The notes: generated from the letters alone by a model not told the origin. DNA of 36,415 nt from Lachnospiraceae bacterium UBA3802 (GCA_002369155.1 DFEM01000169.1:1-36415); one strand, 5' to 3'; numbered from the stretch's first letter, positions 24,910 through 34,785 are shown. Numbers and translations: made by a program.

Positions 24910-25755
24910 CTAGTTTTCTCTAAGTTTCCTGTTAAGGGTTTCAAGGAAATTAACATTATTCATCTGAATAAAGCTTACATGACCGGAATTCTTTGTAATG
25001 ACAATTTCATCCCCGCTCTGAAGTTCGATATGATCGGCACCGTCAAAATGAGCCAAAACCGTCTGTCCGACTTCCTCGTCATGAGGTTCCCCTATTTTTA
25101 TCTTTATCGAATCATCGGCTTTAAATAAAATACTGCGATTCATAAAGGAATGTGCGGCTATAGGAGTAACCAGAATCATATCTGCACTCGGCTCCACTAT
25201 CGGACCGCCTGCAGACAAATTGTAACCTGTTGAACCTGTGGGTGTGGAAATAATCACACCGTCGGCAGAATAGGATTTTAAAAACATTCCGTTTACGGAA
25301 ATGTCAAAATTCAGAATCTGAAGCATACCTCCTCTGTTTATACAGACATCGTTTAAAGCTTCGGATTCCATAATAAGTTCATTGTTCCTGTATACTTTTC
25401 CTTTAAGGAGCATGCGCTCTTCAAGAATGTATTCTTTTCTGATTAAGCGGCCGAGAGTCTCTTCGAGTCCTTCGGTTCCGGTCTGGGCAAGGAATCCCAG
25501 GTGCCCCAAATTGATACCGATAATGGGAAGATTGAATTTATTGCATTTCTTGGCCACTCTCATAAGAGTGCCGTCTCCGCCAAGCACGAGCACCGCATCA
25601 CAGCCTTCGGCATCGTTAACCGAAAGATTTGTGTCTCTTGTAACCGTAACCACATTGGCATAAGAAACATTTTTCTCATCAAAAAATGCGCAAATCTTTT
25701 TGCAGACTTCCAATCCTTTGTCTTTATATGGATTAACACAAATCAGTACCTTCAT
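24910..25755 (-). CDS. nadK: NAD kinase
   Basis: Phosphorylates NAD to NADP. The GGDGT motif lies at residues 59-63, and NLGHLGFLAQ and the substrate-binding block STPTGSTGYNLSAGGPIV follow. 281 residues is typical. Ribosome site GGGGGAG is just upstream of the ATG, in the 13-nt gap after tlyA. It is in the middle of the asp23-recN run. Confidence 0.97.
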   Translation of the reverse strand: MKVLICVNPYKDKGLEVCKKICAFFDEKNVSYANVVTVTRDTNLSVNDAEGCDAVLVLGGDGTLMRVAKKCNKFNLPIIGINLGHLGFLAQTGTEGLEETLGRLIRKEYILEERMLLKGKVYRNNELIMESEALNDVCINRGGMLQILNFDISVNGMFLKSYSADGVIISTPTGSTGYNLSAGGPIVEPSADMILVTPIAAHSFMNRSILFKADDSIKIKIGEPHDEEVGQTVLAHFDGADHIELQSGDEIVITKNSGHVSFIQMNNVNFLETLNRKLREN

Positions 25756-25768
25756 ACTCCCCCTCCGG

Positions 25769-26656
25769 TCATTTGGTATCAGGATTTTGTTTATCGTGTT
25801 CTTCGTGAGATTTTATAACCGTATTTTTAATAAGATCAAGATATCCGCTTAAATCTGACAATTCTTTATTATCGTTAATTGCAAGTGTTTTATCTTCGTC
25901 TATAAAATCATTATTTGTTTTTTGAATATACAAAAGATATTCAATATTACCTTCAGGTCCTTTTATCGGAGAATAATCAAGTCCTTTAATATCAAAACCT
26001 GTTTTAATGCAAAAATCCAAAATCTTTTCGATAACTTCCTCATGAACTTTCGGATCTCTTACAACACCTTTTTTTCCGACTTTTTCTTTGGTCGTTTCAA
26101 ATTGAGGCTTGATAAGACATATCATACCGGCATTTTGCTTTAAAAGATTATACGCGGGAATCAAAATCTTTGTAAGAGATATAAAAGAAACATCCGTAGC
26201 GGCAAAATCAATTTTCTCCGTTATATCTTTGTCTGTAATGTATCTGAAATTGCATTTTTCCATGCAGATTACACGATCATCGTTTCTTAATTTCCAGTCA
26301 AGCTGTCCGTGTCCGACGTCCACGCTGTATACCTTTTTCGCACCGTTTTGAAGCATGCAGTCAGTAAAGCCTCCGGTCGATGCACCGATGTCAAGGCATA
26401 CAAATCCGTCAAATTTCAAATTAAAAACATCGACGGCTTTATCTAGTTTCAATCCGCCTCTGGATACAAATTTTAAAGTCTCGCCTCTTATCTCAATATA
26501 CGAGTTTTCATCAAAAAGAGAGCCGGCTTTATCTTCTTTTTGAGAATCAACATATACGATGCCGCTCATTATAAAAGCCTTGGCTTTTTCTCTTGAAGCG
26601 GCAAGACCTTTTTTTACAAGTAAAACATCCAGTCTTTCTTTCAAAACATCACCCAT
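25769..26656 (-). CDS. tlyA: TlyA-family rRNA 2'-O-methyltransferase/hemolysin-like protein
   Basis: The N-terminal S4 RNA-binding domain (about residues 6-65, RLDVLLVKKGLAASREKAK) and FtsJ-type methyltransferase domain with CLDIGASTGGFTDCML identify TlyA/YqxC. The mycobacterial homologue 2'-O-methylates ribosomal RNA; here the substrate is inferred. The C-terminus continues about 40 polar residues beyond the usual end (NNDFIDEDKTLAINDNKE), giving 295 residues against about 270 in many homologues. It follows dxs by 8 nt with AGGA as ribosome site. Confidence 0.93.
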   Translation of the reverse strand: MGDVLKERLDVLLVKKGLAASREKAKAFIMSGIVYVDSQKEDKAGSLFDENSYIEIRGETLKFVSRGGLKLDKAVDVFNLKFDGFVCLDIGASTGGFTDCMLQNGAKKVYSVDVGHGQLDWKLRNDDRVICMEKCNFRYITDKDITEKIDFAATDVSFISLTKILIPAYNLLKQNAGMICLIKPQFETTKEKVGKKGVVRDPKVHEEVIEKILDFCIKTGFDIKGLDYSPIKGPEGNIEYLLYIQKTNNDFIDEDKTLAINDNKELSDLSGYLDLIKNTVIKSHEEHDKQNPDTK

Positions 26657-26664
26657 TTAAAATC

Positions 26665-28530
26665 CTATGAAAGACCTTCGGTGTCCTCAAGGATTTTCTT
26701 GACTATGCTTTCGGTATCAATACCGATTTCTTTCTTTAAAATATCAACATTGCCATGCTCAACATAAGTATTAGGAATGGCAATTGATGTATGTTTGCAA
26801 AAATGTCCGTCACGCAAAAGAAAAGCTCCTACTCTCTCTGAATAACCGCCCGAGAGTACATTTTCTTCCATGGTGACTATATGCGAATGAAGCGAAACCG
26901 CTTCTTTAATTAATTCTTCATCGATTGGATTAACAAATCTCGCATTCATAATCGAGACGTTTTTGCCAAGTTCCTTTAATTTGTCTCTGACTTCAACTGC
27001 CGTTTTAACCATGCTTCCGACGGCTATAAGACAAATTCCCGATTCCCTGTAAATCCACTCGGATTGAGCAAATTCAACAGGTGCTCTGAATTCAGACAAA
27101 CCGTCATATGCTTTTCCTCTCGGATATCTTATTGCAATCGGTCCGTCATATCGAAGAGCAAATTTAATCATATCGGATAATTCCCACTTGTTCTTTGGTG
27201 CCATAACGCACATATTGGGAATTGAAGAAAGGTAAGACAAATCAAAAATGCCCTGATGAGTCTCTCCGTCGCTTCCGACCAAACCGGCTCTGTCCACACA
27301 AAATACAACATGAAGATTCTGAATGCAGACATCATGAATAAGCTGGTCATACGCTCTTTGCAAAAATGACGAATATACACATACAACAGGTTTGTATCCT
27401 CCCATAGCCATGCCTGCCGCAAAAGTAACGGCATGTTCTTCGGCTATTCCGACATCAAAAAATCTGTCCGGATACATGCTTTTAAATCTTTTTAGACCGG
27501 TTCCGTCAGGCATTGCAGCTGTAATCGCCACACATTTTGGATCTCGTTCGCCCATTTTGCACATAACGGTCGAAAATACATCTGTATAATCCGGATAAAG
27601 CTTTTTATTCTTAGGCAAGCCTGTCTCTATATCAAAAGGAACGGCTCCGTGAAATCTTGCAGGGTGCTTCTCTGCAGGAATATAACCTTTTCCTTTTTTG
27701 GTCAAAACGTGAACAAGAACAGGGGTTTTGCATCTTTTGGCTTCATTTAAGGCCCTGACCATTGCATCAATGTCATGACCGTCAACAGGTCCGAGATAAG
27801 TAAGTCCCATCTCTTCGAAAAACATTCCGGGAATTACAAAAGACTTAAGAGAAGCCTTGGCCTTTTGAATACGATTAATCATATCCTGTCCTTTGGGGAC
27901 TTTGGCAAGTTTTCCTTTGACGCCTTCCTTCAATTCAAGGTATCTTTCGGTGGTTCTTACTTTATCGAGATACTGGCTCACGCCGCCGACGTTCTCTGAA
28001 ATCGACATATTATTGTCGTTTAATACAACAATCAGTTTGGTATTGGCTTTACCTGCATTGTTCAAAGCTTCATAAGCCATGCCGCCGGTTAATGCGCCGT
28101 CACCGATAACGGATACAATGGTATTGTCATCGCCGCGCATTGTTCTTGCCATCGCCATTCCGAGTCCTGCGGAAATAGACGTCGAAGAATGACCGGTATT
28201 AAATGCATCGCATTCGCTTTCACATGTTTTCGGAAAACCTGCCATTCCGCCGTATTTTCGAAGTGATGAAAATCCGTCTCTTCTTCCCGTCAAAATCTTA
28301 TGAGTGTAGCTTTGATGACCCACATCCCATATAATCTTGTCTTCGGGGAGATTCAATACTAGATGAAGAGCCATTGTAAGTTCTACGGTACCCAGGTTCG
28401 CACCGAGATGACCGCCGGTTTCGGATATGGATTCAATCAAAAATTCTCTTATTTCATCAGCCAGATCGTATAAATGGTTTTTGCTGATTTTCTTTATATC
28501 ATTAGGTTTATTGATCTTTTCTATGTACAT
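26665..28530 (-). CDS. dxs: 1-Deoxy-D-xylulose-5-phosphate synthase
   Basis: Thiamine-diphosphate enzyme that joins pyruvate and glyceraldehyde 3-phosphate, first step of the MEP isoprenoid pathway. GDGALTGGMAYEALNNAG (about residues 142-159) is the ThDP motif; the transketolase pyrimidine domain has DVGIAEEHAVTFAAGMA and the C-terminal domain NARFVNPIDEELI. 621 residues is normal. Its ATG directly follows the ispA stop (TAA-ATG), and AAGGA in the ispA end serves as ribosome site. Together with ispA it supplies prenyl precursors. Confidence 0.98.
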   Translation of the reverse strand: MYIEKINKPNDIKKISKNHLYDLADEIREFLIESISETGGHLGANLGTVELTMALHLVLNLPEDKIIWDVGHQSYTHKILTGRRDGFSSLRKYGGMAGFPKTCESECDAFNTGHSSTSISAGLGMAMARTMRGDDNTIVSVIGDGALTGGMAYEALNNAGKANTKLIVVLNDNNMSISENVGGVSQYLDKVRTTERYLELKEGVKGKLAKVPKGQDMINRIQKAKASLKSFVIPGMFFEEMGLTYLGPVDGHDIDAMVRALNEAKRCKTPVLVHVLTKKGKGYIPAEKHPARFHGAVPFDIETGLPKNKKLYPDYTDVFSTVMCKMGERDPKCVAITAAMPDGTGLKRFKSMYPDRFFDVGIAEEHAVTFAAGMAMGGYKPVVCVYSSFLQRAYDQLIHDVCIQNLHVVFCVDRAGLVGSDGETHQGIFDLSYLSSIPNMCVMAPKNKWELSDMIKFALRYDGPIAIRYPRGKAYDGLSEFRAPVEFAQSEWIYRESGICLIAVGSMVKTAVEVRDKLKELGKNVSIMNARFVNPIDEELIKEAVSLHSHIVTMEENVLSGGYSERVGAFLLRDGHFCKHTSIAIPNTYVEHGNVDILKKEIGIDTESIVKKILEDTEGLS

Positions 28531-29436
28531 TTAATTATTCCTTGTAATAAGATACTCAATCAAATCAGAAAGGAAAGTATCGCCGTTTCCGATTTCTTTA
28601 ACTATCTCAACAGCCTCTTCAGACAAGCGCTTTTGTTCCTCTTCGCTTTCTTTAAGTCCTTTTAACGAAACATAAGTGATTTTTTCATTCTTTTCATCGC
28701 TTCCGACACTTTTGCCGAGAGTTTTAAAATCACCCGTAACATCCAGAATATCATCCTGAATCTGAAAAGCCAGGCCTGTATTGTATCCTGCTTTTTCTAT
28801 CTTTGAAATATTTTCGTCATCCGCTCCTGCCATTATGGCTCCCGTCATCAAAGAAGCTTCAATAAGAGCAGCTGTTTTGCATTTATGAATAAAAAGAAGC
28901 GTATCAAGCGAAACGTCTTTTTTGTGTTCCATCTCAAGATCCACGATCTGACCGCCGATCATGCCGTTAATTCCGGCTTTTCTTGAAAGAACTTCGAATG
29001 CGGCAACCATTCTTTTTAAAATCACAGGATCTTCTTCTTTTTTCATGGCCAAAGAGATTGTTTCGAACGCATAATTTAAAAGGCCGTCTCCTGCAAGAAT
29101 GGCAGTAGCTTCATCAAACATTTTATGATTGGTCAGCCTGCCTCTTCTGTAATCATCATTGTCCATTGCGGGAAGATCGTCATGAATTAAAGAATATGTA
29201 TGAATCATCTCAATAGCTGCCATAAAAGGTGCAATCTTTGATAAATCTTCTCCTTTGAACAATCTGTAACTTTCCATCATAAACATTGGTCTTAATCTTT
29301 TTCCGCCCGAATTAAAAGAATAATTCATGGATTCGGCAACTCTTTTTTGAAGTCCTTCTTCCTTGGGCAGAAATTCTTTTATAAGATCGTATGCTTCGTT
29401 AACTTTATTATTTAAAATATCTTTAAAATCGCTCAT
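28531..29436 (-). CDS. ispA: Polyprenyl synthetase (farnesyl diphosphate synthase type)
   Basis: Trans-prenyltransferase condensing isopentenyl diphosphate units. First Asp-rich motif DDLPAMDND with RRGR after it, and second motif QIQDDILDVTG, are intact. FNSGGKRLRP is the substrate-binding opening. About 301 residues. I prefer the ATG at 29436 because GAGA lies about 7-9 nt upstream; the ATG at 29442 is too close to it. The gene follows xseB by less than 10 nt and is coupled to dxs downstream. Confidence 0.95.
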   Translation of the reverse strand: MSDFKDILNNKVNEAYDLIKEFLPKEEGLQKRVAESMNYSFNSGGKRLRPMFMMESYRLFKGEDLSKIAPFMAAIEMIHTYSLIHDDLPAMDNDDYRRGRLTNHKMFDEATAILAGDGLLNYAFETISLAMKKEEDPVILKRMVAAFEVLSRKAGINGMIGGQIVDLEMEHKKDVSLDTLLFIHKCKTAALIEASLMTGAIMAGADDENISKIEKAGYNTGLAFQIQDDILDVTGDFKTLGKSVGSDEKNEKITYVSLKGLKESEEEQKRLSEEAVEIVKEIGNGDTFLSDLIEYLITRNN

Positions 29437-29445
29437 AATCATTCT

Positions 29446-29661
29446 CTAAAAATCCGCATCAAATGACGTAACAGTTCCGTCGGGATTGATTTTCTTAACT
29501 TCTTTCTCAATCATGTCTATTTTGTTTTTGCATTCTTTAACCGCAACTTTTCCTTTAGTATAAAGATCAAGTGCATCTTCGATTGCAATATCATCTTTTT
29601 CAAGTTCTTTTAATATCGATTCGATATCTTTAAATTTTTCTTCAAGAGAAACAGAATCCAT
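29446..29661 (-). CDS. xseB: Exodeoxyribonuclease VII small subunit
   Basis: 71-residue helical protein with the XseB pattern SLEEKFKDIESILKELE and a following ALDLYTKGKVAVKECKNKI. It forms the multi-subunit partner of XseA in single-strand-specific exonuclease VII. Ribosome site AAAGGAG is correctly placed and the gap to xseA is 11 nt. Confidence 0.95.
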   Translation of the reverse strand: MDSVSLEEKFKDIESILKELEKDDIAIEDALDLYTKGKVAVKECKNKIDMIEKEVKKINPDGTVTSFDADF

Positions 29662-29672
29662 ATGTCGCTCCT

Positions 29673-30878
29673 TTAAATATTTTCAATAACAGTATCTGTT
29701 ACACTTGCAAAAGCATAACCGTCTTTCATCGTAATCTTTATCTTATCGTTTTTATTAAGGCTTGATACACCGACTATTCTCTTTCCGGAATCATCCGTAA
29801 CATAAGCCATTCCGGCTTTCAGTCTTTCAAGAGGCGAAAGCGAATCAAGCTTCGACTCCAAAGAAGAAAGCTTATGATTCTTTGAAACGATAACAACTTT
29901 CATAAGCATATCAAGTTTTTCATCCATGGCTTTAACGGATACTTTTTGCTTATTGATTTTGTTAATCGGCGACAAAGCTTCAAGTTTCGTTATATAAACC
30001 TGGTTTTTATGATTGTATTTCTCGATAATACGTTTCATGTCTTTATCAAGATTTGAAGACAAAGAATCAATATCGGAAATAATGCCTTTTACATCGGGTA
30101 CTGCAAGTTCTGCAGCTGCAGAAGGTGTGGCCGCACGCAAATCGGCTGTAAAATCGGAAATGGTAAAATCAATCTCATGGCCTACTGCCGAAATAACGGG
30201 AATGCTGCATTGAAAAATAGCATATGCCACTTCTTCCTCGTTAAAAGCCCATAAATCTTCAAGACTTCCGCCTCCTCTGCCGACAATTATTACATCAACG
30301 CCCATTTTTTCAAGCACTTCAATTCCGTTTACGATGGTTTTTGAAGCGCCCTCACCCTGAACCAATGCAGGATAAAGAATGAGTGAAATATAAGGGTTTC
30401 TTCTCCTTGATACGGAAATAATATCACGTATCGCCGCTCCTGTGGGTGCCGTAACAATTCCGACGGTTTTGGGGAAAGCAGGAATCGGCTTTTTGAACTC
30501 CTTGTCAAAAAGGCCCTGCTCGGATAATTTTTTCTTTAATTCCTCAAAACGCTTGGTGAGATCTCCTACACCTTCGTATTCAACGGAATTAATTGAAAAG
30601 GTCACAGATCCGCTTTGCACATAATTGGATATGCTTCCGTGTGCAATTATTTTGTCACCGTCCTTTAAGGCTATATTCAATTTTTGGGCCGATGATCGGA
30701 AAATTGCGCACGAAATGGCAGATTGGGCGTCTTTCAACGTAAAATAAATATGTCCGGAAGAATGGAATTTCAAATTGCTTATCTCGCCCGTAACGGAAAC
30801 GTCGGACAAAAGATAATCTTCGCGAAACATATTATGGATATATGTATTAACCTGAAAAACCGTATATATAGTTTTCAT
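29673..30878 (-). CDS. xseA: Exodeoxyribonuclease VII large subunit
   Basis: Catalytic subunit of exonuclease VII. The N-terminal OB-fold (YTVFQVNTYIHNMFREDYLL, VTGEISNLKFHSSGHIYFTLKD cut to GEISNLKFHSSGHIYFTLKD) precedes the nuclease domain with VGIVTAPTGAAIRDI, VIIVGRGGGSLEDLWAFN and AVGHEIDFTI, then a coiled coil. 401 residues is typical. Its ATG shares one base with the nusB stop (TAATG), giving coupled translation. Confidence 0.97.
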   Translation of the reverse strand: MKTIYTVFQVNTYIHNMFREDYLLSDVSVTGEISNLKFHSSGHIYFTLKDAQSAISCAIFRSSAQKLNIALKDGDKIIAHGSISNYVQSGSVTFSINSVEYEGVGDLTKRFEELKKKLSEQGLFDKEFKKPIPAFPKTVGIVTAPTGAAIRDIISVSRRRNPYISLILYPALVQGEGASKTIVNGIEVLEKMGVDVIIVGRGGGSLEDLWAFNEEEVAYAIFQCSIPVISAVGHEIDFTISDFTADLRAATPSAAAELAVPDVKGIISDIDSLSSNLDKDMKRIIEKYNHKNQVYITKLEALSPINKINKQKVSVKAMDEKLDMLMKVVIVSKNHKLSSLESKLDSLSPLERLKAGMAYVTDDSGKRIVGVSSLNKNDKIKITMKDGYAFASVTDTVIENI

Positions 30879-31333
30879 TAAGCAAACCTTGCCAGAATAC
30901 CGTTAACAAAAGAATATGAATCCTGAGGACCGAATTTCTTAGCAAGCTCAACGGCCTCGTTAATGGATACTGAAGTAGGAATGCCCTCGTCATAAAGAAT
31001 TTCGTAAACGGCAAGTCGAAGTATAGCCAATTCAACCTTGCCTATACGGTCTATGGTCCAGCCTTTTGACACTTCGGAAATCTTTTTGTCAATCTCGTCG
31101 AATTTATCTATAATTTCCACATATCTGGCTACTATTCTTCTGCGGTCATCATCGCTCAAATTTTCTTTAAGCGAGGACAGTTCATTAATGTCTTCATTTT
31201 TCTCTGAGTTTTCCTCAAAGGGAAAAGGAGCATCGAAGTACAAAAGCAATTCGTCTTTAAGCTCCTTTTTGTCATAAAAATCAGACATAAATAATAATTT
31301 AAAAGTAAATTCCCTCTCGGATTTTCTGTTCAT
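30878..31333 (-). CDS. nusB: Transcription antitermination protein NusB
   Basis: All-helical RNA-binding factor that acts with NusE in rRNA antitermination. The N-terminus SEREFTFKLLFMSDFY and the C-terminal SINEAVELAKKFGPQDSYSFVNGIL are diagnostic. 151 residues, slightly longer than the 130-145 common in Firmicutes owing to an acidic insert around residues 35-60. Gap to asp23 is 9 nt. folD, found after nusB in B. subtilis, is not present. Confidence 0.96.
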   Translation of the reverse strand: MNRKSEREFTFKLLFMSDFYDKKELKDELLLYFDAPFPFEENSEKNEDINELSSLKENLSDDDRRRIVARYVEIIDKFDEIDKKISEVSKGWTIDRIGKVELAILRLAVYEILYDEGIPTSVSINEAVELAKKFGPQDSYSFVNGILARFA

Positions 31334-31342
31334 ATCAATACC

Positions 31343-31690
31343 TTATGCCATGCTGACAGAAGCAATTCTGACATTAACATCACTGACTTCAAGACCTGTC
31401 ATTGTTTCGATTGCAGTCTTAACGGAATTCTGAACTTTACCGGAAATTTCGGGAACCTGATAACCGTAAAGAATGCCGATTGCCATATCTACGCTGACAG
31501 TTCTTCCTTTGATGTCAACCTTAATGCCTCTGGTAAGTCTTTTCAAATTTATTTTAAATTTAATGCTCTTTTTATCCTGTAACGGAGTAACGCCTTCGAC
31601 ATCCTGAGAAGCGAGCGCTGCAATAAGAGGTACAACGTCTGTAGCTATGCGAACGGAACCTATTTTTTCATTGTTGTTTGTCATACTCAT
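31343..31690 (-). CDS. Asp23/Gls24-family envelope stress response protein
   Basis: 115-residue small cytoplasmic protein of the Asp23/YqhY family, which sits next to nusB in many Firmicutes. The pattern GSVRIATDVVPLIAALASQDVEGV (cut: IATDVVPLIAALASQDVEGV), then VDIKGRTVSVDMAIGILYGY and MTGLEVSDVNVRIASV matches. It is linked to envelope stress or lipid homeostasis in relatives. Ribosome site GGAGG is 5 nt before the ATG. A possible promoter (TTGTGA, 15 nt, GATAAT with upstream TG) lies in the 95-nt gap before it. Confidence 0.93.
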   Translation of the reverse strand: MSMTNNNEKIGSVRIATDVVPLIAALASQDVEGVTPLQDKKSIKFKINLKRLTRGIKVDIKGRTVSVDMAIGILYGYQVPEISGKVQNSVKTAIETMTGLEVSDVNVRIASVSMA

Positions 31691-31785
31691 TTTTACCTCC
31701 GATTAATTTATTTTTACATAAAAATACTTTTATTATATTATCACAAACTTGCCAAACTCACAAGATACTTGTAATTCGACATATT

Positions 31786-33162
31786 TTACTTAAGCGGGAA
31801 ACAGTATATGTACAAATCGCCGTTTTGCATAAACTTGATGCTTTCCATATCGCTTGAGAGATAATCAAATACGTGATTCTCATCCAAAAGATACTCTCCC
31901 AGCTTTTTGTATGTATTATAATCGGCACATTTAAATTCAATGGTATCTTTGCCAATCATTTTTGCATTTTCAAAAGCCAAAGAAATCTGCTCCACATTTA
32001 CCGATGTAAAATATAATCCTTCTTTGACATAATAATTTTCTGATGTTTTATCACAAATGGGAAGTATTGCAAAATTATCGATTACATGTGTAATTTCAAG
32101 CTCTTTGGTCGTTATATTCAGATAATCGTAATTAATGCCGCCCGATGCAATCGAAAGCGAATTCTCAAGGTATGAAGAATCGCCCCAGGTGCAGTCAATG
32201 TAATAATACGCACCGTTACACTTAACTATATTCCATGCATGCCCTTCATTATTGCCTACATATCCGACAACCAGGGCGCTTTGTATGCCTAGACTTGATG
32301 ATAAATACTGAAACGCTTTGGCGTACCCCTGGCAAACAGATTTTCCATAAATAAACACAGATAAAATATTTTGATTTTCCTTTGCATTCAAATCATATTC
32401 AGTGTTATAGATTATAAACTCATAGGTATACCTTATCTTTGTATAATCATCGGCTTTATTATCAATGCCTTTAAGAAAAGCTGTCCTGTAATCTTTAACC
32501 AGTTTCATATAGTCATCAGCTTCTTTTTTGGACATGGTATACACCGGTGTAAATTCTATTTTTACTACATCCTCATCATATGTATATTTTGTAAACATAT
32601 AACCGTTTGTATAGAAAATATCCGGATGGTCTCCCATTACACAGTTAAATGCATAATCTATATCATCAGGGTTAATCGAGCATAAGTAAAAAGATTCGTT
32701 AAAATTCTTGAGAGAGATGTAAATTTCTAGATAAAGCTGTTTTAAAGAAGGAGCAATTTGATCATAATAAAACAAACCGCTGCATTCTTTGTTGGCATTA
32801 TTGATATTTAATTCATTCAAACCTGAATCAAGTCTGTTTTGCCAGTCTTCATCAGACAAAAGAGCATCAACTTTAAGCTCACCCAAATCGGTAACAATAA
32901 TCTCATGTTCATTATCGGAATTATTTAACTTTTCAAGCTGAGTTTCTTTGGCGGTAACAGCCATTTCCGTCAAAGAATTAACTGTTCCCGAATTATTCTT
33001 TTTATTTGAATCAGAGCCTGAAGACCCTAATTTATCAAAATCAATATGGTCGCTTATAAAAGATGTATCATCTTCAAGTTTCTTGTCGATAAAAAACGAA
33101 GCACCTATGAGAAGTGCAACAATTAAAATCAAAGCGCCAATCAAAAAATAAATTTTTTTCAT
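31786..33162 (-). CDS. Membrane-anchored transglutaminase-like protein
   Basis: 458 residues. An N-terminal helix (about 5-24, YFLIGALILIVALLIGASFF) anchors or exports it, followed by a low-complexity Ser/Asn/Asp linker to about residue 90. The transglutaminase-like core has the thiol-protease style triad C277 (GKSVCQGYAKAF), H308 (NEGHAWNIV) and D323 (YYIDCTWGD). This fold in bacteria covers proteases, peptidoglycan or protein crosslinkers and other acyl enzymes, so the exact activity is unknown; it should act outside the membrane. A C-terminal region of about 100 residues follows the core. Its ATG abuts the prfC stop, with GGAAAG as ribosome site, so the two are co-transcribed. Confidence 0.88.
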   Translation of the reverse strand: MKKIYFLIGALILIVALLIGASFFIDKKLEDDTSFISDHIDFDKLGSSGSDSNKKNNSGTVNSLTEMAVTAKETQLEKLNNSDNEHEIIVTDLGELKVDALLSDEDWQNRLDSGLNELNINNANKECSGLFYYDQIAPSLKQLYLEIYISLKNFNESFYLCSINPDDIDYAFNCVMGDHPDIFYTNGYMFTKYTYDEDVVKIEFTPVYTMSKKEADDYMKLVKDYRTAFLKGIDNKADDYTKIRYTYEFIIYNTEYDLNAKENQNILSVFIYGKSVCQGYAKAFQYLSSSLGIQSALVVGYVGNNEGHAWNIVKCNGAYYYIDCTWGDSSYLENSLSIASGGINYDYLNITTKELEITHVIDNFAILPICDKTSENYYVKEGLYFTSVNVEQISLAFENAKMIGKDTIEFKCADYNTYKKLGEYLLDENHVFDYLSSDMESIKFMQNGDLYIYCFPLK

Positions 33163-34758
33163 TTAATTCTTTCCAAATTCAGATAAAACAAGATCCTTGT
33201 TTCTGTCTAGTGTCATTCCAATGCTCCACTCATTTACAAATAAAAGGAGCGGATTTCCCTTCATGTCTTTAACTTTCTTCATATCGGATGTGCCGCTTAA
33301 TTTGGCAACATCAATTTCATCTTTATTGTCAATCCATCTGATATATTCATAAGGAAGATTATCCATCCTGATTTCGACATTGTATTCATTCTCAAGTCTG
33401 TATTTCAAAACTTCGAACTGAAGCACGCCGACAACTCCGACGATAATTTCTTCCATGCCTGTATTAAACTCCTGGAATACCTGAATGGCACCTTCCTGAG
33501 CTATCTGGTTGATACCTTTCATGAACTGTTTTCTCTTCATGGTATCCATCTGTCTGACTCTTGCAAAGTGTTCAGGAGCAAATGTAGGAATTCCTTCGTA
33601 ATTAAATTTTTTGGAGGCTACGGTAAGCGTGTCACCTATCGAAAAGATGCCGGGATCGAATACGCCGATAATATCTCCGGCATACGCCGTATCGAGTATC
33701 TTTCTGTCATCAGCCATAATCTGCTGAGGCTGTGAAAGACGCATGGATTTGCCGCCCTGCATGTGATAGACTTCCTTGGATGCATCAAATTTGCCGGAGC
33801 AAATTCTCATAAACGCAATTCTGTCTCTGTGAGCTTTGTTCATATTCGCCTGTATTTTAAATACAAAAGCCGAAAATTCATTTTCAAGAGGATCGATAAT
33901 TCCGATATCACTTTGTCTCGGAAGCGGAGTTGTAGACATCGAAAGGAAATTGTTTAAAAAGATTTCCACACCGAAATTCGTTAGTGCCGATCCGAAAAAT
34001 ACAGGAGTAAGTTTGCCGTCTCTTACCTTTTTCAAATCAAATTCGGCAGCAGCTCCGTCAAGAAGCTCTATTTCATCTTTTAATGTGGAATATGCCTCTT
34101 CTCCTATTGCTTCTTTGAGTTCATCCTCAAATTGCATATCTATTTCCCAGGATTTACCTTCCTTGGTTCCTTTTTCGGTATCCGAGAACATAACAACCTT
34201 TTCATTATGTCTGTCATAGACTCCCTTAAATCCTTTTCCTGAACCGATAGGCCAGTTAACGGGGCATGTAGCGATACCAAGTTCATTTTCTATTTGATCA
34301 AGCAATTCAAAGGTATCAAGTGCATCTCTGTCCAGTTTATTGATGAATGTAAAAATAGGGATTCCTCTCATGCCGCAGACTTTAAAAAGTTTACGTGTCT
34401 GTGCTTCAACACCTTTGGATGCATCAATTACCATTACAGCCGAATCGGCAGCCATAAGCGTTCTGTATGTATCTTCGGAGAAATCCTGGTGACCGGGAGT
34501 ATCAAGGATATTTACGCAATATCCGTCATATTCAAACTGAAGTACCGAAGAAGTTACGGAAATACCTCTTTCCTTCTCAATTTCCATCCAGTCGGATACA
34601 GCATGCCTTGCTGTAGCTTTTCCTTTAACCGAACCGGCTAAATTAATAGCACCTCCGTAAAGTAAGAACTTTTCCGTAAGAGTCGTTTTACCGGCATCGG
34701 GATGCGATATAATTGCAAATGTTCTTCTTCTGTTTATTTCTTTATCAAAATTTCCCAT
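33163..34758 (-). CDS. prfC: Peptide chain release factor 3
   Basis: Translational GTPase that removes RF1/RF2 from the ribosome after termination. G1 SHPDAGKT is at residues 18-25, the switch 2 motif DTPGHQDF near 87 and NKLD near 140. The domain after this (KVRDGKLTPVFFGSALTNFGVEIFL cut to LTPVFFGSALTNFGVE) and MQGGKSMRLSQPQQIMADDR distinguish RF3 from EF-G. 531 residues is typical. The ribosome site is weak (GAAAGAGA about 12 nt upstream). A structured leader and strong promoter precede it. Confidence 0.97.
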   Translation of the reverse strand: MGNFDKEINRRRTFAIISHPDAGKTTLTEKFLLYGGAINLAGSVKGKATARHAVSDWMEIEKERGISVTSSVLQFEYDGYCVNILDTPGHQDFSEDTYRTLMAADSAVMVIDASKGVEAQTRKLFKVCGMRGIPIFTFINKLDRDALDTFELLDQIENELGIATCPVNWPIGSGKGFKGVYDRHNEKVVMFSDTEKGTKEGKSWEIDMQFEDELKEAIGEEAYSTLKDEIELLDGAAAEFDLKKVRDGKLTPVFFGSALTNFGVEIFLNNFLSMSTTPLPRQSDIGIIDPLENEFSAFVFKIQANMNKAHRDRIAFMRICSGKFDASKEVYHMQGGKSMRLSQPQQIMADDRKILDTAYAGDIIGVFDPGIFSIGDTLTVASKKFNYEGIPTFAPEHFARVRQMDTMKRKQFMKGINQIAQEGAIQVFQEFNTGMEEIIVGVVGVLQFEVLKYRLENEYNVEIRMDNLPYEYIRWIDNKDEIDVAKLSGTSDMKKVKDMKGNPLLLFVNEWSIGMTLDRNKDLVLSEFGKN

Positions 34759-34785
34759 AATTAATAAATCTCTTTCAAATTATAT

